Assembly (NCBI RefSeq): GCF_023715345.1
Contig: NZ_JAMBNY010000004.1
Coordinates: 62,001 to 126,000 of the forward strand
Length of the DNA stretch: 64,000 nucleotides
DNA from: Paenibacillus camelliae
Lineage (GTDB): Bacteria > Bacillota > Bacilli > Paenibacillales > Paenibacillaceae
Reading direction: 5' to 3'
The position numbers and the translations under genes are program-made. Under the pieces are notes generated by a model. That model ran no database searches. It saw nothing but the letters and a program-made list of their open reading frames with translations, and was not told the DNA's origin. Positions 33,917-42,742 of this stretch are shown here, piece by piece (position 1 is the stretch's first letter; every line of letters starts with the position of its first letter).

Positions 33917-34561
33917 ATGAACCGTACAATAAAAGGGATCATCTTTGATATGGATAATACATTGCGATCCAATATCGACTTTGAAGTGATGAAGAAGGAG
34001 ACATATGCATTTCTAACGTCTAGAGGGATACTACCTACAGATCTTAATTTGCAGGAGCATACCACTTCAACAATTATTGAGAAGGCACTTCTAACGAATC
34101 GGATGACAGAGGATGTAATAAAGGAAATGTGGAAAATCGCTGAGAAACACGAAATAATTGGCATGCAAGAGGCTAAGCTAGAGCATGGAGTTGTGGAGCT
34201 TTTAGAGAGTATGAAAGGCAAGTATCATCTAGTTGTTGTGACGAATAACTCTATGAAAGCGGCTGAAGCAGCGCTGCAGGATAACAGCATTATGGAGTAT
34301 TTCGACCATCTCATTGGAAGAGAAATGATGGCTTCACTTAAACCGTCTCCCGATGGTTTTTTACAGGTGCTGAATGTATATAACGATACGTTATCGACTG
34401 AATGGATATCTGTTGGTGATGCATGGATTGACGGGAAAGCCTCTATAGAAGCGGGGATTACTTTTCTATCTTATAATGGAGATCAATCAAAGATGAATCA
34501 GATGGGTGTATTTCCAGACGCTCAGATTAAAGATATTAGAGAATTAATGCAGTTTATATAA
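33917..34561 (+). CDS. HAD superfamily hydrolase
   Basis: 214 residues. Motif I DMDNTLR (11-17), motif II VVVTNNS (about 109-115), motif III lysine in SLKPSPDGF and motif IV SVGDAWID are all present. Phosphoglycolate phosphatase-like; substrate unknown. AGGAGG precedes ATG 33917. Last gene before leader 5. Confidence 0.86.
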   Translation: MNRTIKGIIFDMDNTLRSNIDFEVMKKETYAFLTSRGILPTDLNLQEHTTSTIIEKALLTNRMTEDVIKEMWKIAEKHEIIGMQEAKLEHGVVELLESMKGKYHLVVVTNNSMKAAEAALQDNSIMEYFDHLIGREMMASLKPSPDGFLQVLNVYNDTLSTEWISVGDAWIDGKASIEAGITFLSYNGDQSKMNQMGVFPDAQIKDIRELMQFI

Positions 34562-34595
34562 CCCACCTAATACGTTTAATGTTATGAGATAAAGC

Positions 34596-34691
34596 TTTCG
34601 TTGACTAGTCACTCAATGTATAATTATGGTAGAAAATACAGACACATAAAACTCAGCCAATATAAGTGTAAACTGTGGCTGGGTCTTTTTT
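34596..34691 (+). promoter_or_regulatory. Promoter and hairpin leader 5
   Basis: TATAAT (34619-34624, in TGTATAATTATGG) matches leaders C, 4 and 9. A consensus-like TTGACT at 34601-34606 is only 12 nt upstream, so the true -35 may be the weak TTTCGT at 34596-34601. The hairpin ACTCAGCC (34651-34658)/GGCTGGGT (34677-34684) is followed by CTTTTTT (34685-34691), a good intrinsic terminator 35 nt before the first gene. Confidence 0.62.
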
Positions 34692-34726
34692 ATAACATAG
34701 CATAGATTACTGTGATGAGGTGTTTT

Positions 34727-35230
34727 ATGCCAAGAGAAATATTACTAGCAGATGGAAGAAGCGTCGAGGTGGATTGCTTAAGCTGTGCTTTAACAAGTGG
34801 ACTAATTACTCCGACTGGTGGTGTCATCTTTGAGTCTAGCAATTTCCATGTTCATCAAGACGTTGGATACCCAATTAGAGGCCTTGTCATTATCGCATCT
34901 AAGCGTCATTTTTATTGTATAGATGAGCTTACCGAAGAAGAACAGAGTGAATATATGGCGTTAATACATAAGGTTAGACAAAAGCAAAGAGAAAGACTTG
35001 GTATTGAAAAGGTTTATTATTTTTATAACGAAGATACGACGCATCATTTTCATTTGTGGATGGTACCTAGGTATGAGTGGATGAATCGCTTAGGACGGTC
35101 AGTAGAATCATTACGGCCAGTACTATTGCACGCTAGGAATGAAATGAATACTGAAGAGAATATGAAGGGCGTTATGGAGGGAATTCACTTACTTAGGGAA
35201 GCACTCCGAGCCGAGATAGATGGGTCATAA
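34727..35230 (+). CDS. HIT-like protein with a divergent triad
   Basis: 167 residues. GYPIRGLVIIASKRHFYCIDEL and THHFHLWMVPRYEWM align with the two HIT core regions, but the usual HxHxH reads HFHLW, so the third histidine is Trp. N-terminal C-x2-C (CLSC) lies near 20. It may still use the middle histidine as nucleophile. ATG 34727 follows GAGGTG; GTG 34712 is the alternative. First gene after leader 5. Confidence 0.78.
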   Translation: MPREILLADGRSVEVDCLSCALTSGLITPTGGVIFESSNFHVHQDVGYPIRGLVIIASKRHFYCIDELTEEEQSEYMALIHKVRQKQRERLGIEKVYYFYNEDTTHHFHLWMVPRYEWMNRLGRSVESLRPVLLHARNEMNTEENMKGVMEGIHLLREALRAEIDGS

Positions 35231-35313
35231 AAATATGTTATCGAGATGATTAAATTAATAAACTTTCCTTTATCTGTATGAAATTGTAAATTCTAAACAG
35301 AGGTGAATTTACA

Positions 35314-36102
35314 ATGAAGAGAGTTAATTTTGGCCACGTAGCACATGACTATGCGAAATATCGCGATGAGCTGCCGAGTATCATCTTTCAGCAGCTTCTT
35401 GAAAGAAACATCAGCTTTAAAGGCAAGTACGTACTAGACTTAGGGTCTGGAAGTGGGATTTTTAGCAGAGCTATGTCGCAGCAAGGCGCTACGGTAACAG
35501 GAATAGAGCCAGAACAAAATCTAATTAATCAAGCTGAGATAATGGATCAATCCATCGGGCAAACCATTAAGTATATTCATACGAGTGCTGAGAGCATGTC
35601 ATTAGTTCATAATTCGATCGATCAATATGACATGATTACGGCATTAAGATCATGGCACTGGTTTAACCGGGATATCGTCAATCATGTAGTTATGCAACAT
35701 CTCAGGAAGCAAGGATATCTCATTGTTATTCATTCAGCATTCGTTCCTCAGCATTCACAAGAAGCTCAGGAAACTATCAGAGCTATAAAGGAATGTATCC
35801 CTGATTTGAAGCCTGCTGGCTCCATGGGAGAGGCTAAAGAACGTAGAAATGGGCTTCCAGTTAATTGGTTTGGTGAATGGGAAAGGATTGGTTTTCGGAT
35901 AATCGACGAGTGGCAATATGACTATCAGCTAGTTTTTGGAATAGATGAATGGTGCGGTAAGGTGCGATCACTGTCATGGTTAACGAACGAGAATGAGGAA
36001 GTAAAGGGAAGGATTATGAATAAGGTTAAGGAATATTTGATTTCATACTCTGAGCCGTTAAGCATTCCGCATCAATATTCGGTTGTCATCCTACAAAAAT
36101 AA
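35314..36102 (+). CDS. Class I SAM-dependent methyltransferase
   Basis: 262 residues. The opening FGHVAHDYAKYRDELP, motif I VLDLGSGSGIFSRAM (about 35-49), acidic GIEPEQNLI and the tryptophan-rich post-motif MITALRSWHWFNRDIV place it near the gene at 7906. AGAGGTG precedes ATG 35314. Substrate unknown. Confidence 0.88.
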   Translation: MKRVNFGHVAHDYAKYRDELPSIIFQQLLERNISFKGKYVLDLGSGSGIFSRAMSQQGATVTGIEPEQNLINQAEIMDQSIGQTIKYIHTSAESMSLVHNSIDQYDMITALRSWHWFNRDIVNHVVMQHLRKQGYLIVIHSAFVPQHSQEAQETIRAIKECIPDLKPAGSMGEAKERRNGLPVNWFGEWERIGFRIIDEWQYDYQLVFGIDEWCGKVRSLSWLTNENEEVKGRIMNKVKEYLISYSEPLSIPHQYSVVILQK

Positions 36103-36115
36103 GGGAGAGATATAG

Positions 36116-36481
36116 ATGTCATTTATTAACGAGATGCACTATTTCAGATTACCAGTAGCGAACCTTGAAGAAGCCATTAGCTGGTATACGACCTGTTTAG
36201 GGCTGAAGCTTCGTAGAAGGAAGGATGACGAACTAGCAGTGATGGAGCTACCCGAAGGTCCGCTGCTAATTTTAGTAAAGGCAGATGAAGGGTTTATAGG
36301 CCATTTTACCGCAGACGGCATCGAACAATTTTCGATCGGCTTTACTTGTCCAGACATCCATACGTTTTATTCTCATTTAGTAGAGCAAGAGGTAAGAGTG
36401 GAAGAGATGCAAGAGGATGAGGGGCATTATTATTTCTGCTTTTATGATTTGTGTGGTAATAAGCTGCAAGCCCATTGGTAA
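36116..36481 (+). CDS. VOC family protein
   Basis: 121 residues. FRLPVANLEEAISWYTTCLG opens the fold, FSIGFTCPDIHTFYSHL is the middle and YYFCFYDLCGNKLQAHW the closing strand. Starts at ATG 36116 after GGGAGAGA. A glyoxalase/dioxygenase-superfamily protein of unknown substrate. Confidence 0.84.
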   Translation: MSFINEMHYFRLPVANLEEAISWYTTCLGLKLRRRKDDELAVMELPEGPLLILVKADEGFIGHFTADGIEQFSIGFTCPDIHTFYSHLVEQEVRVEEMQEDEGHYYFCFYDLCGNKLQAHW

Positions 36482-36495
36482 TAGGAGGACGCGAG

Positions 36496-37218
36496 ATGAA
36501 TCGCCTTCAGCTGATAAGGAAAAGCGAGAGAGAGTATCATGACCATTGTTATGAGCATGATGAGTTATTCAAGCCAGGATCATGGCTGCATAAACCAGTC
36601 AAGACGGTAATGGAGCTCCTTCCGATGCTTGAACATAACAAGGACGTAAATGTGCTTGATTTAGGTAGTGGTGTTGGCAGGAATAGTATACCGATTGCGG
36701 ATTATTATAAAGAGAAGGCTGGAAAAGTTGTATGTGTCGATTTTCTGGAGTCTGCGATTAAGAAGCTAGGGCAATATAGTGAGCAGTATAATGTTAGCCA
36801 TAAAATTCATCCTGTCCTGTCAGATATATCAGAATACTCTATTCCACATAACGAATTTCATTTGATAGTCTCGGTGTCAGCACTGGAGCATGTCGATTCT
36901 GAGAGAACCTTTGATGAGGTAATCGAGAATATGATTCTCGGTACACAGATTGACGGGATAAACTGTATCATCATCAGCACAGGAATTAAGGAAACGATGA
37001 TCGATACAGGTGAAAGCATAGAGCCGATGTATGAAATATTGTTCGAAACAAATCACTTAATCGAAAAGCTTGAGCGGGTATATAAAGGCTGGCATCACAT
37101 CAAGCTTACAGTTAGGCCTTATGCTATTGAGATTGTAAGAGAAGGTCAACGAGTTAGATTAGAAAGTGATGTCGTCACTTGGGTAGTCCAAAATGTGTGC
37201 TGCAGGGAGATTAATTGA
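36496..37218 (+). CDS. Class I SAM-dependent methyltransferase (tellurite-resistance-like)
   Basis: 240 residues. An N-terminal HDHCYEHDELFKPGSWL-like segment precedes motif I VLDLGSGVGRNSIPIA (about 51-66) and VCVDFLESAIKKL. The arrangement resembles TehB/Methyltransf_25 proteins. AGGAGG 7 nt before ATG 36496; the open frame further upstream overlaps the VOC gene. Its stop overlaps the GrpB start (TGATG). Confidence 0.84.
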   Translation: MNRLQLIRKSEREYHDHCYEHDELFKPGSWLHKPVKTVMELLPMLEHNKDVNVLDLGSGVGRNSIPIADYYKEKAGKVVCVDFLESAIKKLGQYSEQYNVSHKIHPVLSDISEYSIPHNEFHLIVSVSALEHVDSERTFDEVIENMILGTQIDGINCIIISTGIKETMIDTGESIEPMYEILFETNHLIEKLERVYKGWHHIKLTVRPYAIEIVREGQRVRLESDVVTWVVQNVCCREIN

Positions 37219-37763
37219 TGGAAGATCAGTGGAGAATAGCTCCATACAATACGGAATGGATCACGTTATTCGATGATATAGGTACTCAGCTGAGAGAGGT
37301 ATTGCAGGAGCAAGCTGTTCGAATCGATCATGTTGGCTCTACATCAATTGCAGGTCTCGAAGCTAAACCGATCATTGATATTCAAATATCTGTTGTAAAT
37401 TTTGAGGATGTCTTTAGTTATAAGTCAAATATTGAATCTATCGGATTTCAACTTCGCGAAGAAAATCCAGATAAAACGAAAAGATACTTTAGAGAAATAC
37501 CGGGAGAAAGAAGAACACATATCCACGTGAGGCAAGCAGGAAGCTTTTCGGAGCAGGTGACTTTGCTGTTTAGAGATTACCTAAGAGTGCACCCAGAGGA
37601 TTGTCAAAGGTATGCTGAAGAAAAACATAGATTAATGAGCTTATATAAGCATGACCGACCAAAGTACGTGGAAGGCAAAGGACCTATCGTATGGGATATT
37701 ATTAAACTTGCACATATATGGTCTCAAGAAGTAGGCTGGAAACCCGGCTCGTCGGATAAGTGA
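37218..37763 (+). CDS. GrpB family protein (UPF0157 nucleotidyltransferase fold)
   Basis: 181 residues. IDHVGSTSIAGLEAKPIIDIQI is the GrpB/CoaE-associated nucleotidyltransferase motif (HVGSTS...DI), followed by THIHVRQAGS and LLFRDYLRVHPEDCQRYAEEK. Cellular role unknown; some relatives modify drugs or coenzymes. Starts at ATG 37218 overlapping the previous stop. Confidence 0.88.
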   Translation: MEDQWRIAPYNTEWITLFDDIGTQLREVLQEQAVRIDHVGSTSIAGLEAKPIIDIQISVVNFEDVFSYKSNIESIGFQLREENPDKTKRYFREIPGERRTHIHVRQAGSFSEQVTLLFRDYLRVHPEDCQRYAEEKHRLMSLYKHDRPKYVEGKGPIVWDIIKLAHIWSQEVGWKPGSSDK

Positions 37764-37795
37764 TAAAAATAACAGGGAAACTAGGTGAAGCGGCT

Positions 37796-37966
37796 ATGAA
37801 GGATATCTATGGATTAATTATGTTTATAGGGGGATTTCTTGGCTTAATATTAACCTATTTCTTAAGCCGGATAACCGGGGATAGTGTAATCTCGGCCATA
37901 TTCTATATTGTATCTTTTCTATTGATTGTGTTTGGAATTATTAATGACAGCAAGAAAAATAAATAG
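37796..37966 (+). CDS. Small two-helix membrane protein (56 aa)
   Basis: 56 residues with helices at about 5-24 and 28-48 and a charged tail NDSKKNK. ATG 37796 follows AGGTGA by 7 nt; an upstream in-frame start at 37760 lacks a ribosome site. Function unknown. Confidence 0.62.
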   Translation: MKDIYGLIMFIGGFLGLILTYFLSRITGDSVISAIFYIVSFLLIVFGIINDSKKNK

Positions 37967-38024
37967 AATCGCATTTTATCAATACGAGGGTTGAGCCAAT
38001 ATTCAAAGGAGGATGTGAAAAACA

Positions 38025-38483
38025 ATGGCAAAGCTAACAGTGAAACAAGCGACGATCGAGCAGATCGATGATATCGCCTACTTGTTTAATGAATATCGCG
38101 TATTTTATAAGCAGGCAACGGATTTGAACGGAGCTAAGCAATTTATACTGGAACGATTCCAGCAACGGGATTCTGTTATATTTCTAGTGATAGATGAGGA
38201 AGAGAACAAAGCAATCGGCTTTACGCAGCTTTATCCGTCGCACTCCTCTGTTTCGATGAAACGAATATGGATATTGAATGACTTATATGTGCTTGAATCA
38301 CATCGAAAGCAAGGTGTTGCCTCACTACTGCTAGAGGAAGCAAGAAGCTATGGCGTATTAACAAATGCAGCAAGAATCAGCCTTTCTACCGCTATAAATA
38401 ATGAAACTGCACAGAAGCTCTATGAACAAAAGGGATATCGGAAAGATAATGAGTACTACCATTATTCATATGAGCTGCATTAA
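38025..38483 (+). CDS. GNAT family N-acetyltransferase
   Basis: 152 residues. LNDLYVLESHRKQGVASLLL is the acetyl-CoA loop and NETAQKLYEQKGYRKDNEYYHY the C-terminal part, close to polyamine/aminoglycoside-like GNATs of the SpeG-type size. AGGAGGATG precedes ATG 38025. Substrate unknown. Confidence 0.87.
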   Translation: MAKLTVKQATIEQIDDIAYLFNEYRVFYKQATDLNGAKQFILERFQQRDSVIFLVIDEEENKAIGFTQLYPSHSSVSMKRIWILNDLYVLESHRKQGVASLLLEEARSYGVLTNAARISLSTAINNETAQKLYEQKGYRKDNEYYHYSYELH

Positions 38484-38516
38484 CAAATGTAAACATGCAA
38501 TAGAAGGGAGTTTCAA

Positions 38517-39124
38517 GTGAAGGAACGCAACCTAAGAATATTACTTATATTTTTGTTGTTGATATCCGTACTGATTAATATTAGTTATTACATGAAAGAT
38601 AAGCATGCTGTTAGTCAAAAAAGATGGCATAGTGAACAAGACTTGGAGTTTATTGCACTTGTCGGTAATAACTTAGCCAATCATTTAGAGAACTTCTTGA
38701 ATTATTCCATTGAAGCAGTAACTGACCAAGATATTGAAAGTAATGAAGAGCGGCATTTGCTACAAACTGATATGTGGAGAGTTGCTCATGGAGAGAGTAA
38801 CAACATTAGCTATTATTTGGCAAGATTGAGCCCACATCTCATGAAAGATTTAAGACCGAAGTGGAGCCTCCTTATTCATAGCCTACATCGTGTTAATGGA
38901 ATCTTAAGTGGACTAAATACAGACTTTCTAGTACAAAGATCATATGACATTAGTGATGAAAAGCTGAGCAATTAGATGCTATTATTATGGTGTTTCGAAA
39001 GCTATATGAAGCGGTAGAGAGTGGAGCCCCGCACCCCGTCCTAGTTATTGATGAGTTAACAGAACAGATGATGATCATAGATCAAAATTACGCTGAAATA
39101 GTAGAAAGAGTTGAACCGAAATAA
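38517..39124 (+). pseudogene. Membrane-anchored protein split by a frameshift
   Basis: GTG 38517 (after GAAGGGAG) begins a 152-residue frame with an N-terminal anchor (ILLIFLLLISVLINISYYM) and a helical exterior domain, stopping at 38975. The coding pattern continues in another frame as AEQLDAIIMVFRKLYEAVES and on to ...VERVEPK, stop 39122-39124. The shift maps to the AAAA run at 38957-38960: one more A would join the two into about 202 residues. Real mutation, slippage site or sequencing error are all possible. Confidence 0.62.
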
Positions 39125-39176
39125 ATTAACTTACTTTTAGAGTGTTTAGTTACGATCACTTCAGCAAGCTATACCA

Positions 39177-39590
39177 TTAATCCACAAGCTTCCTTGTCTT
39201 TAATTCTTTCACGGTATACATATAACCTTCTTGCTCATTATTCATAACCATCTGCACGATCTCGTCATGATGAATTGCCTTTACTTCAACTGTAATATTG
39301 TATACGGTTGCTCCACCACTCGCTGATGCTTTGCGGTCGGCATCTGTAGGAAAAAGGATGTTACCAGTTATATAGGACTCAATGTTGATGATTTTTACTT
39401 CGTCAAATTGCGGGTATTCCTCTTGATAGAGCTCTTGAAGCGATTGATATATCGTAGCATGCAGCTGCTGAAGCAATGCTTGCTCTAATAGGTACGCTCT
39501 AGATTCAGTATTAGCAGTGGCTCGAGGAATGGCTGTAAGCAGTATCATGAGTATAAAGATGCAGCATAGTATACGTTGGTTCATTCGCAT
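39177..39590 (-). CDS. Secreted protein, DUF3888-like
   Basis: 137 residues on the minus strand with a Sec signal peptide (basic MRMNQR, hydrophobic core, cleavage near ATAN). The mature part, with EQALLQQLHATIYQSLQELY, FDEVKIINIESYIT and YNITVEVKAI, resembles exported DUF3888 proteins of Bacilli, whose function is unknown. One of three genes against the general direction, so it interrupts the run behind leader 5. Confidence 0.7.
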   Translation of the reverse strand: MRMNQRILCCIFILMILLTAIPRATANTESRAYLLEQALLQQLHATIYQSLQELYQEEYPQFDEVKIINIESYITGNILFPTDADRKASASGGATVYNITVEVKAIHHDEIVQMVMNNEQEGYMYTVKELKTRKLVD

Positions 39591-39691
39591 TTTTCATCAC
39601 CGCCGCTATAGATTGTTTCCAACTGGAGTGAAATTATTCTAGCAGCATTGCCTAAGTCAATTTATCCCACGAAATAAAAGGAGGATTAATG

Positions 39692-40633
39692 ATGGCAGTT
39701 TATACAATTAACGCTACTCGAAATAATCTATACGGATCACTGTCTGCTGAATTTGAACCGTCACTAACGATTAAGTCTGGAGATACCGTTCGATATTCAT
39801 GTTTTGATGCGGGCTGGGGAACAGCGTCTGAGGAAGGAAAGCGAATAAAGCCATTTGACAGAAGAGATGGATTAGATCCAGGACACGCACTTAGTGGACC
39901 GATCAAGATAAAAGAGGCAAAAAAAGGGATGGTTCTAGAGGTAAAAATTAATGACATTATTCCTGGCCCATATGGATTTAATTCTGCAGGTGAGTATCCG
40001 AATTGGCAGAACCAAAAGCTTAACCTAACACAATATAAAGAAATAACGCTTAATTGGACACTAGATCGTCAAAATATGGTCGGTGTCACGGAGATCAATG
40101 GTCGCACATTTTACGTAGGCTTATACCCATTTATGGGTATCTATGCAATGCCGCCAGAGGAAGCGGGTATACATAGTACTTGGCCGCCACGTTTCTGCGG
40201 TGGAAATATAGATTGCAAAGAATTAACGAAAGGCAGTGTATTATATTTGCCTATTCCAGTAGATGGAGGTTACTTCTTTGTCGGGGATGGGCATGCCGCA
40301 CAAGGGGATGGTGAGATTAGCTGTCAGGCCATTGAATGTCCGATGGAGCTAGTCGATCTTACATTTACCGTACATCAAGATATGAGTCTTAACATGCCAA
40401 TAGCCAATACACCAAGTGGCTGGATATGCTTCGGGTTTCACGAAGATTTGAATGAAGCAACCGTACAAGCGATGGATGAAATGCTTAAGCTGATGTGCAA
40501 GCTTTATAACGTCAATCGTGTTGAAGCGATTGCGCTCGCAAGTACAATAGTTGATTTAAGAATTACTCAGGTTGTTAACGGTGTTAAAGGTGTTCATTCT
40601 ATACTCGCTCACGGAGCATTGCGATCACATTAG
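39692..40633 (+). CDS. Acetamidase/formamidase family protein
   Basis: 313 residues. The acetamidase fold landmarks HALSGPIKIKEAKKGMVLEV, NIDCKELTKGSVLYLPI, FFVGDGHAAQGDGEI and WICFGFHEDLNEA are in order, as in FmdA/AmdA. It hydrolyses short-chain amides to ammonia and the acid in the cytoplasm, metal-dependent. AGGAGG precedes ATG 39692 (7 nt; ATG 39689 is 4 nt away). Confidence 0.9.
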   Translation: MAVYTINATRNNLYGSLSAEFEPSLTIKSGDTVRYSCFDAGWGTASEEGKRIKPFDRRDGLDPGHALSGPIKIKEAKKGMVLEVKINDIIPGPYGFNSAGEYPNWQNQKLNLTQYKEITLNWTLDRQNMVGVTEINGRTFYVGLYPFMGIYAMPPEEAGIHSTWPPRFCGGNIDCKELTKGSVLYLPIPVDGGYFFVGDGHAAQGDGEISCQAIECPMELVDLTFTVHQDMSLNMPIANTPSGWICFGFHEDLNEATVQAMDEMLKLMCKLYNVNRVEAIALASTIVDLRITQVVNGVKGVHSILAHGALRSH

Positions 40634-40666
40634 TGAATTACCTAGCCATCTAATAGGAGAAAAAAC

Positions 40667-41365
40667 ATGAGAACGATAATGATTAGTGATATTCATGGAT
40701 GCTTGGATGAATTGAACGCACTGCTTCATGCGGTAGAGTACAGCCCTGTGCGTGATAAGTTAGTACTGCTTGGCGATTACGTAGATAGGGGCCCGAAAAG
40801 TAAAGAGGTAGTAGAACAGATTATGCAATTAGTGAATGAACACGGAGCTATTGCTATAAAAGGTAATCACGATCAACGGCTGGCAGACTTAATTCACAAT
40901 CGAGACGTAAAAGAAAAGTTCATCGAGCACGGCGGATTAGAAACAATTACTAGCTACACGAATAGCAAGGATTTTACGCTAGAGGAAGCAATGGAATTTA
41001 TCCGAGACAATTATTTCGACCATATTCACTTCTTATCGTCGTTGCCATTGTATTATGAGGATCAGGATCATATTTACGTACATGCAGGAATTAATCCTTC
41101 TGTTGCGGATTGGAGACTTACATCGAAACATGACTTTCTCTATATTAAGGAGCTGTTTATTCGTAACAAAACAACGGTGAAGGATAGGAAGATAGTTTTT
41201 GGTCATACCAAAACCATCGATATTCATGGTACGCCAGATGTTTGGTTTTCAGACGATAAGATTGGGATCGATGGAGGTTGCGCTTACGGATTACAGTTAA
41301 ATGCCTTAATATTTAATGGTACTAAATACGAGAATTTTTCAATAAAGAAGGCTAACATTGTATAA
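40667..41365 (+). CDS. Metallophosphoesterase, PrpE/Ap4A-phosphatase-like
   Basis: 232 residues with the PPP-family metal motifs DIHG (8-11), GDYVDRG (36-42), GNHD (66-69) and HAGINP later on. This is the layout of small bacterial Ser/Thr protein phosphatases and symmetrical Ap4A hydrolases. TAGGAG precedes ATG 40667. Target not determinable. Confidence 0.88.
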   Translation: MRTIMISDIHGCLDELNALLHAVEYSPVRDKLVLLGDYVDRGPKSKEVVEQIMQLVNEHGAIAIKGNHDQRLADLIHNRDVKEKFIEHGGLETITSYTNSKDFTLEEAMEFIRDNYFDHIHFLSSLPLYYEDQDHIYVHAGINPSVADWRLTSKHDFLYIKELFIRNKTTVKDRKIVFGHTKTIDIHGTPDVWFSDDKIGIDGGCAYGLQLNALIFNGTKYENFSIKKANIV

Positions 41366-41377
41366 AAAGGAGATGCG

Positions 41378-41782
41378 ATGAAACGTATTCTACTCCTCCT
41401 CATACTATTGTTATTAGCTGCATGTCAGAGCAACAACGAAGCGACATTATTACCGATCACCATCGAAGAAGCATATCCAGGTAATATGATGGATGTTACC
41501 ATGATTGAGCTTATTGATGGGAGCTCGGGTGAACGAGTAAAACTGACGCGCAAAAGTGAAATCGATAGCTTGTTACATGATATAAAAGATTTGGTCTTGG
41601 AGCCTGATCCTAATCAAGAAGGTAGAGTGGGATACCTTTATAGATTGGTACTATACGAGGAAGAGCGGTTGACGCTCGATTTTTTACCGACTGCCATGAA
41701 CGAGACGTATTATTTGTTGAATGAGCAGCTGCACGGCATATTACAGCAGTTGTACACCGAGAAATTTAATAAAAAGGAGTGA
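41378..41782 (+). CDS. Small lipoprotein
   Basis: 134 residues with a type II signal (KRILLLLILLLLAAC, Cys 16). The exported part, EAYPGNMMDVTMIELIDGSSGERV and YRLVLYEEERLTLDF, is beta-rich; no family recognised. AAAAGGAG precedes ATG 41378. Its stop overlaps the ribosome site of the next gene. Confidence 0.78.
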   Translation: MKRILLLLILLLLAACQSNNEATLLPITIEEAYPGNMMDVTMIELIDGSSGERVKLTRKSEIDSLLHDIKDLVLEPDPNQEGRVGYLYRLVLYEEERLTLDFLPTAMNETYYLLNEQLHGILQQLYTEKFNKKE

Positions 41783-41787
41783 TCTCT

Positions 41788-42180
41788 GTGATCCAATGTC
41801 CTTGGTGCAGTAACCATGTTCAATTAGTTCATTCCACTTGTCCAGAATGTAAACACATAGTTTTACCTGAGCATTTAGATGAAACGCTTAACGGAGATCA
41901 TCAACAAGAAAATGATACTAACGATTATAGTCATCTTGATGTGAAAGAGATACTTATGAATAGGTTTCATTGCTCAAAGTGTAAGCATGATGAGTGTAAC
42001 GTGAAAGAGGTAGCGATGACTGGAACAGGCTTGAGTAAGCTATTAGATATTCAGCATCAGCATTTTCTGTTTGTTTCATGCTTGAACTGTGGAATTACAG
42101 AGATCTATGATCCAGATGTGTTAAGAGGAACGAAATCTGGTCAATTAGGCACGATTATGGATGTGTTATTTGGAGGCTAG
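41788..42180 (+). CDS. Zinc-ribbon protein
   Basis: 130 residues. Two metal-binding halves: CPWCSNHV...CPEC near the start and FHCSKCKHDECNV...CLNCG near the middle. The segment VAMTGTGLSKLLDIQHQHFLFVSC is typical of a family of small zinc-ribbon nucleic-acid-binding-like proteins of Bacilli. GTG 41788 follows AAGGAG by 8 nt; GTG 41779 overlaps it. Role unknown. Confidence 0.78.
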   Translation: MIQCPWCSNHVQLVHSTCPECKHIVLPEHLDETLNGDHQQENDTNDYSHLDVKEILMNRFHCSKCKHDECNVKEVAMTGTGLSKLLDIQHQHFLFVSCLNCGITEIYDPDVLRGTKSGQLGTIMDVLFGG

Positions 42181-42184
42181 AGTA

Positions 42185-42730
42185 ATGCAGCTAGAGACGA
42201 AGCTAATAGATATTATGCGTACGAACGAGAATGTAATGGAAGATTTACAGCTTGTACAACAACTGAATATACCTCATTGGTGGATAGCTGCTGGCTATGT
42301 TAGGAACTATGTATGGGATTACTTACACGGCTATGAGCAGAACACTCCGCTCAATGATGTGGATATTGTCTACTATGACCCAAATAATATATCAATGAGT
42401 CTCGAAACGGAGCTAGAAGCTAGCTTACTAGAGAAAAAGCCAATGTATCAATGGTCAATTAAGAATCAAGCTAGAATGCATGTGAAGAACAACGTCCATC
42501 CCTTTGAGAGTGTTGAGGATTCCATGAAACGATGGCCGGAAACAGCGACAGCTGTAGGAATTACATTAAGCGATACCAATGAGATAAGGGTCATCGCACC
42601 GCATGGCTTAGACGATTTATTTAATCTAGTCGTTCGAAAAAGCGAATTCTTTAGAGATGAAGCTTATTACCGTGAGCGCGTACGATCTAAGGGGTGGAGT
42701 ACATATTGGCCCAAGCTGATGATTACATAG
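42185..42730 (+). CDS. Nucleotidyltransferase family protein (DUF925-like)
   Basis: 181 residues. WWIAAGYVRNYVWDYLHGY then LNDVDIVYYDP is the nucleotidyltransferase motif (GxVRN...DxD), and ETATAVGITLSDTNEIRVIAP matches the DUF925 type. Such proteins are small, of unknown target. ATG 42185 follows GGAGG by 9 nt. Confidence 0.85.
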   Translation: MQLETKLIDIMRTNENVMEDLQLVQQLNIPHWWIAAGYVRNYVWDYLHGYEQNTPLNDVDIVYYDPNNISMSLETELEASLLEKKPMYQWSIKNQARMHVKNNVHPFESVEDSMKRWPETATAVGITLSDTNEIRVIAPHGLDDLFNLVVRKSEFFRDEAYYRERVRSKGWSTYWPKLMIT

Positions 42731-42742
42731 GGGGGCGCGATG

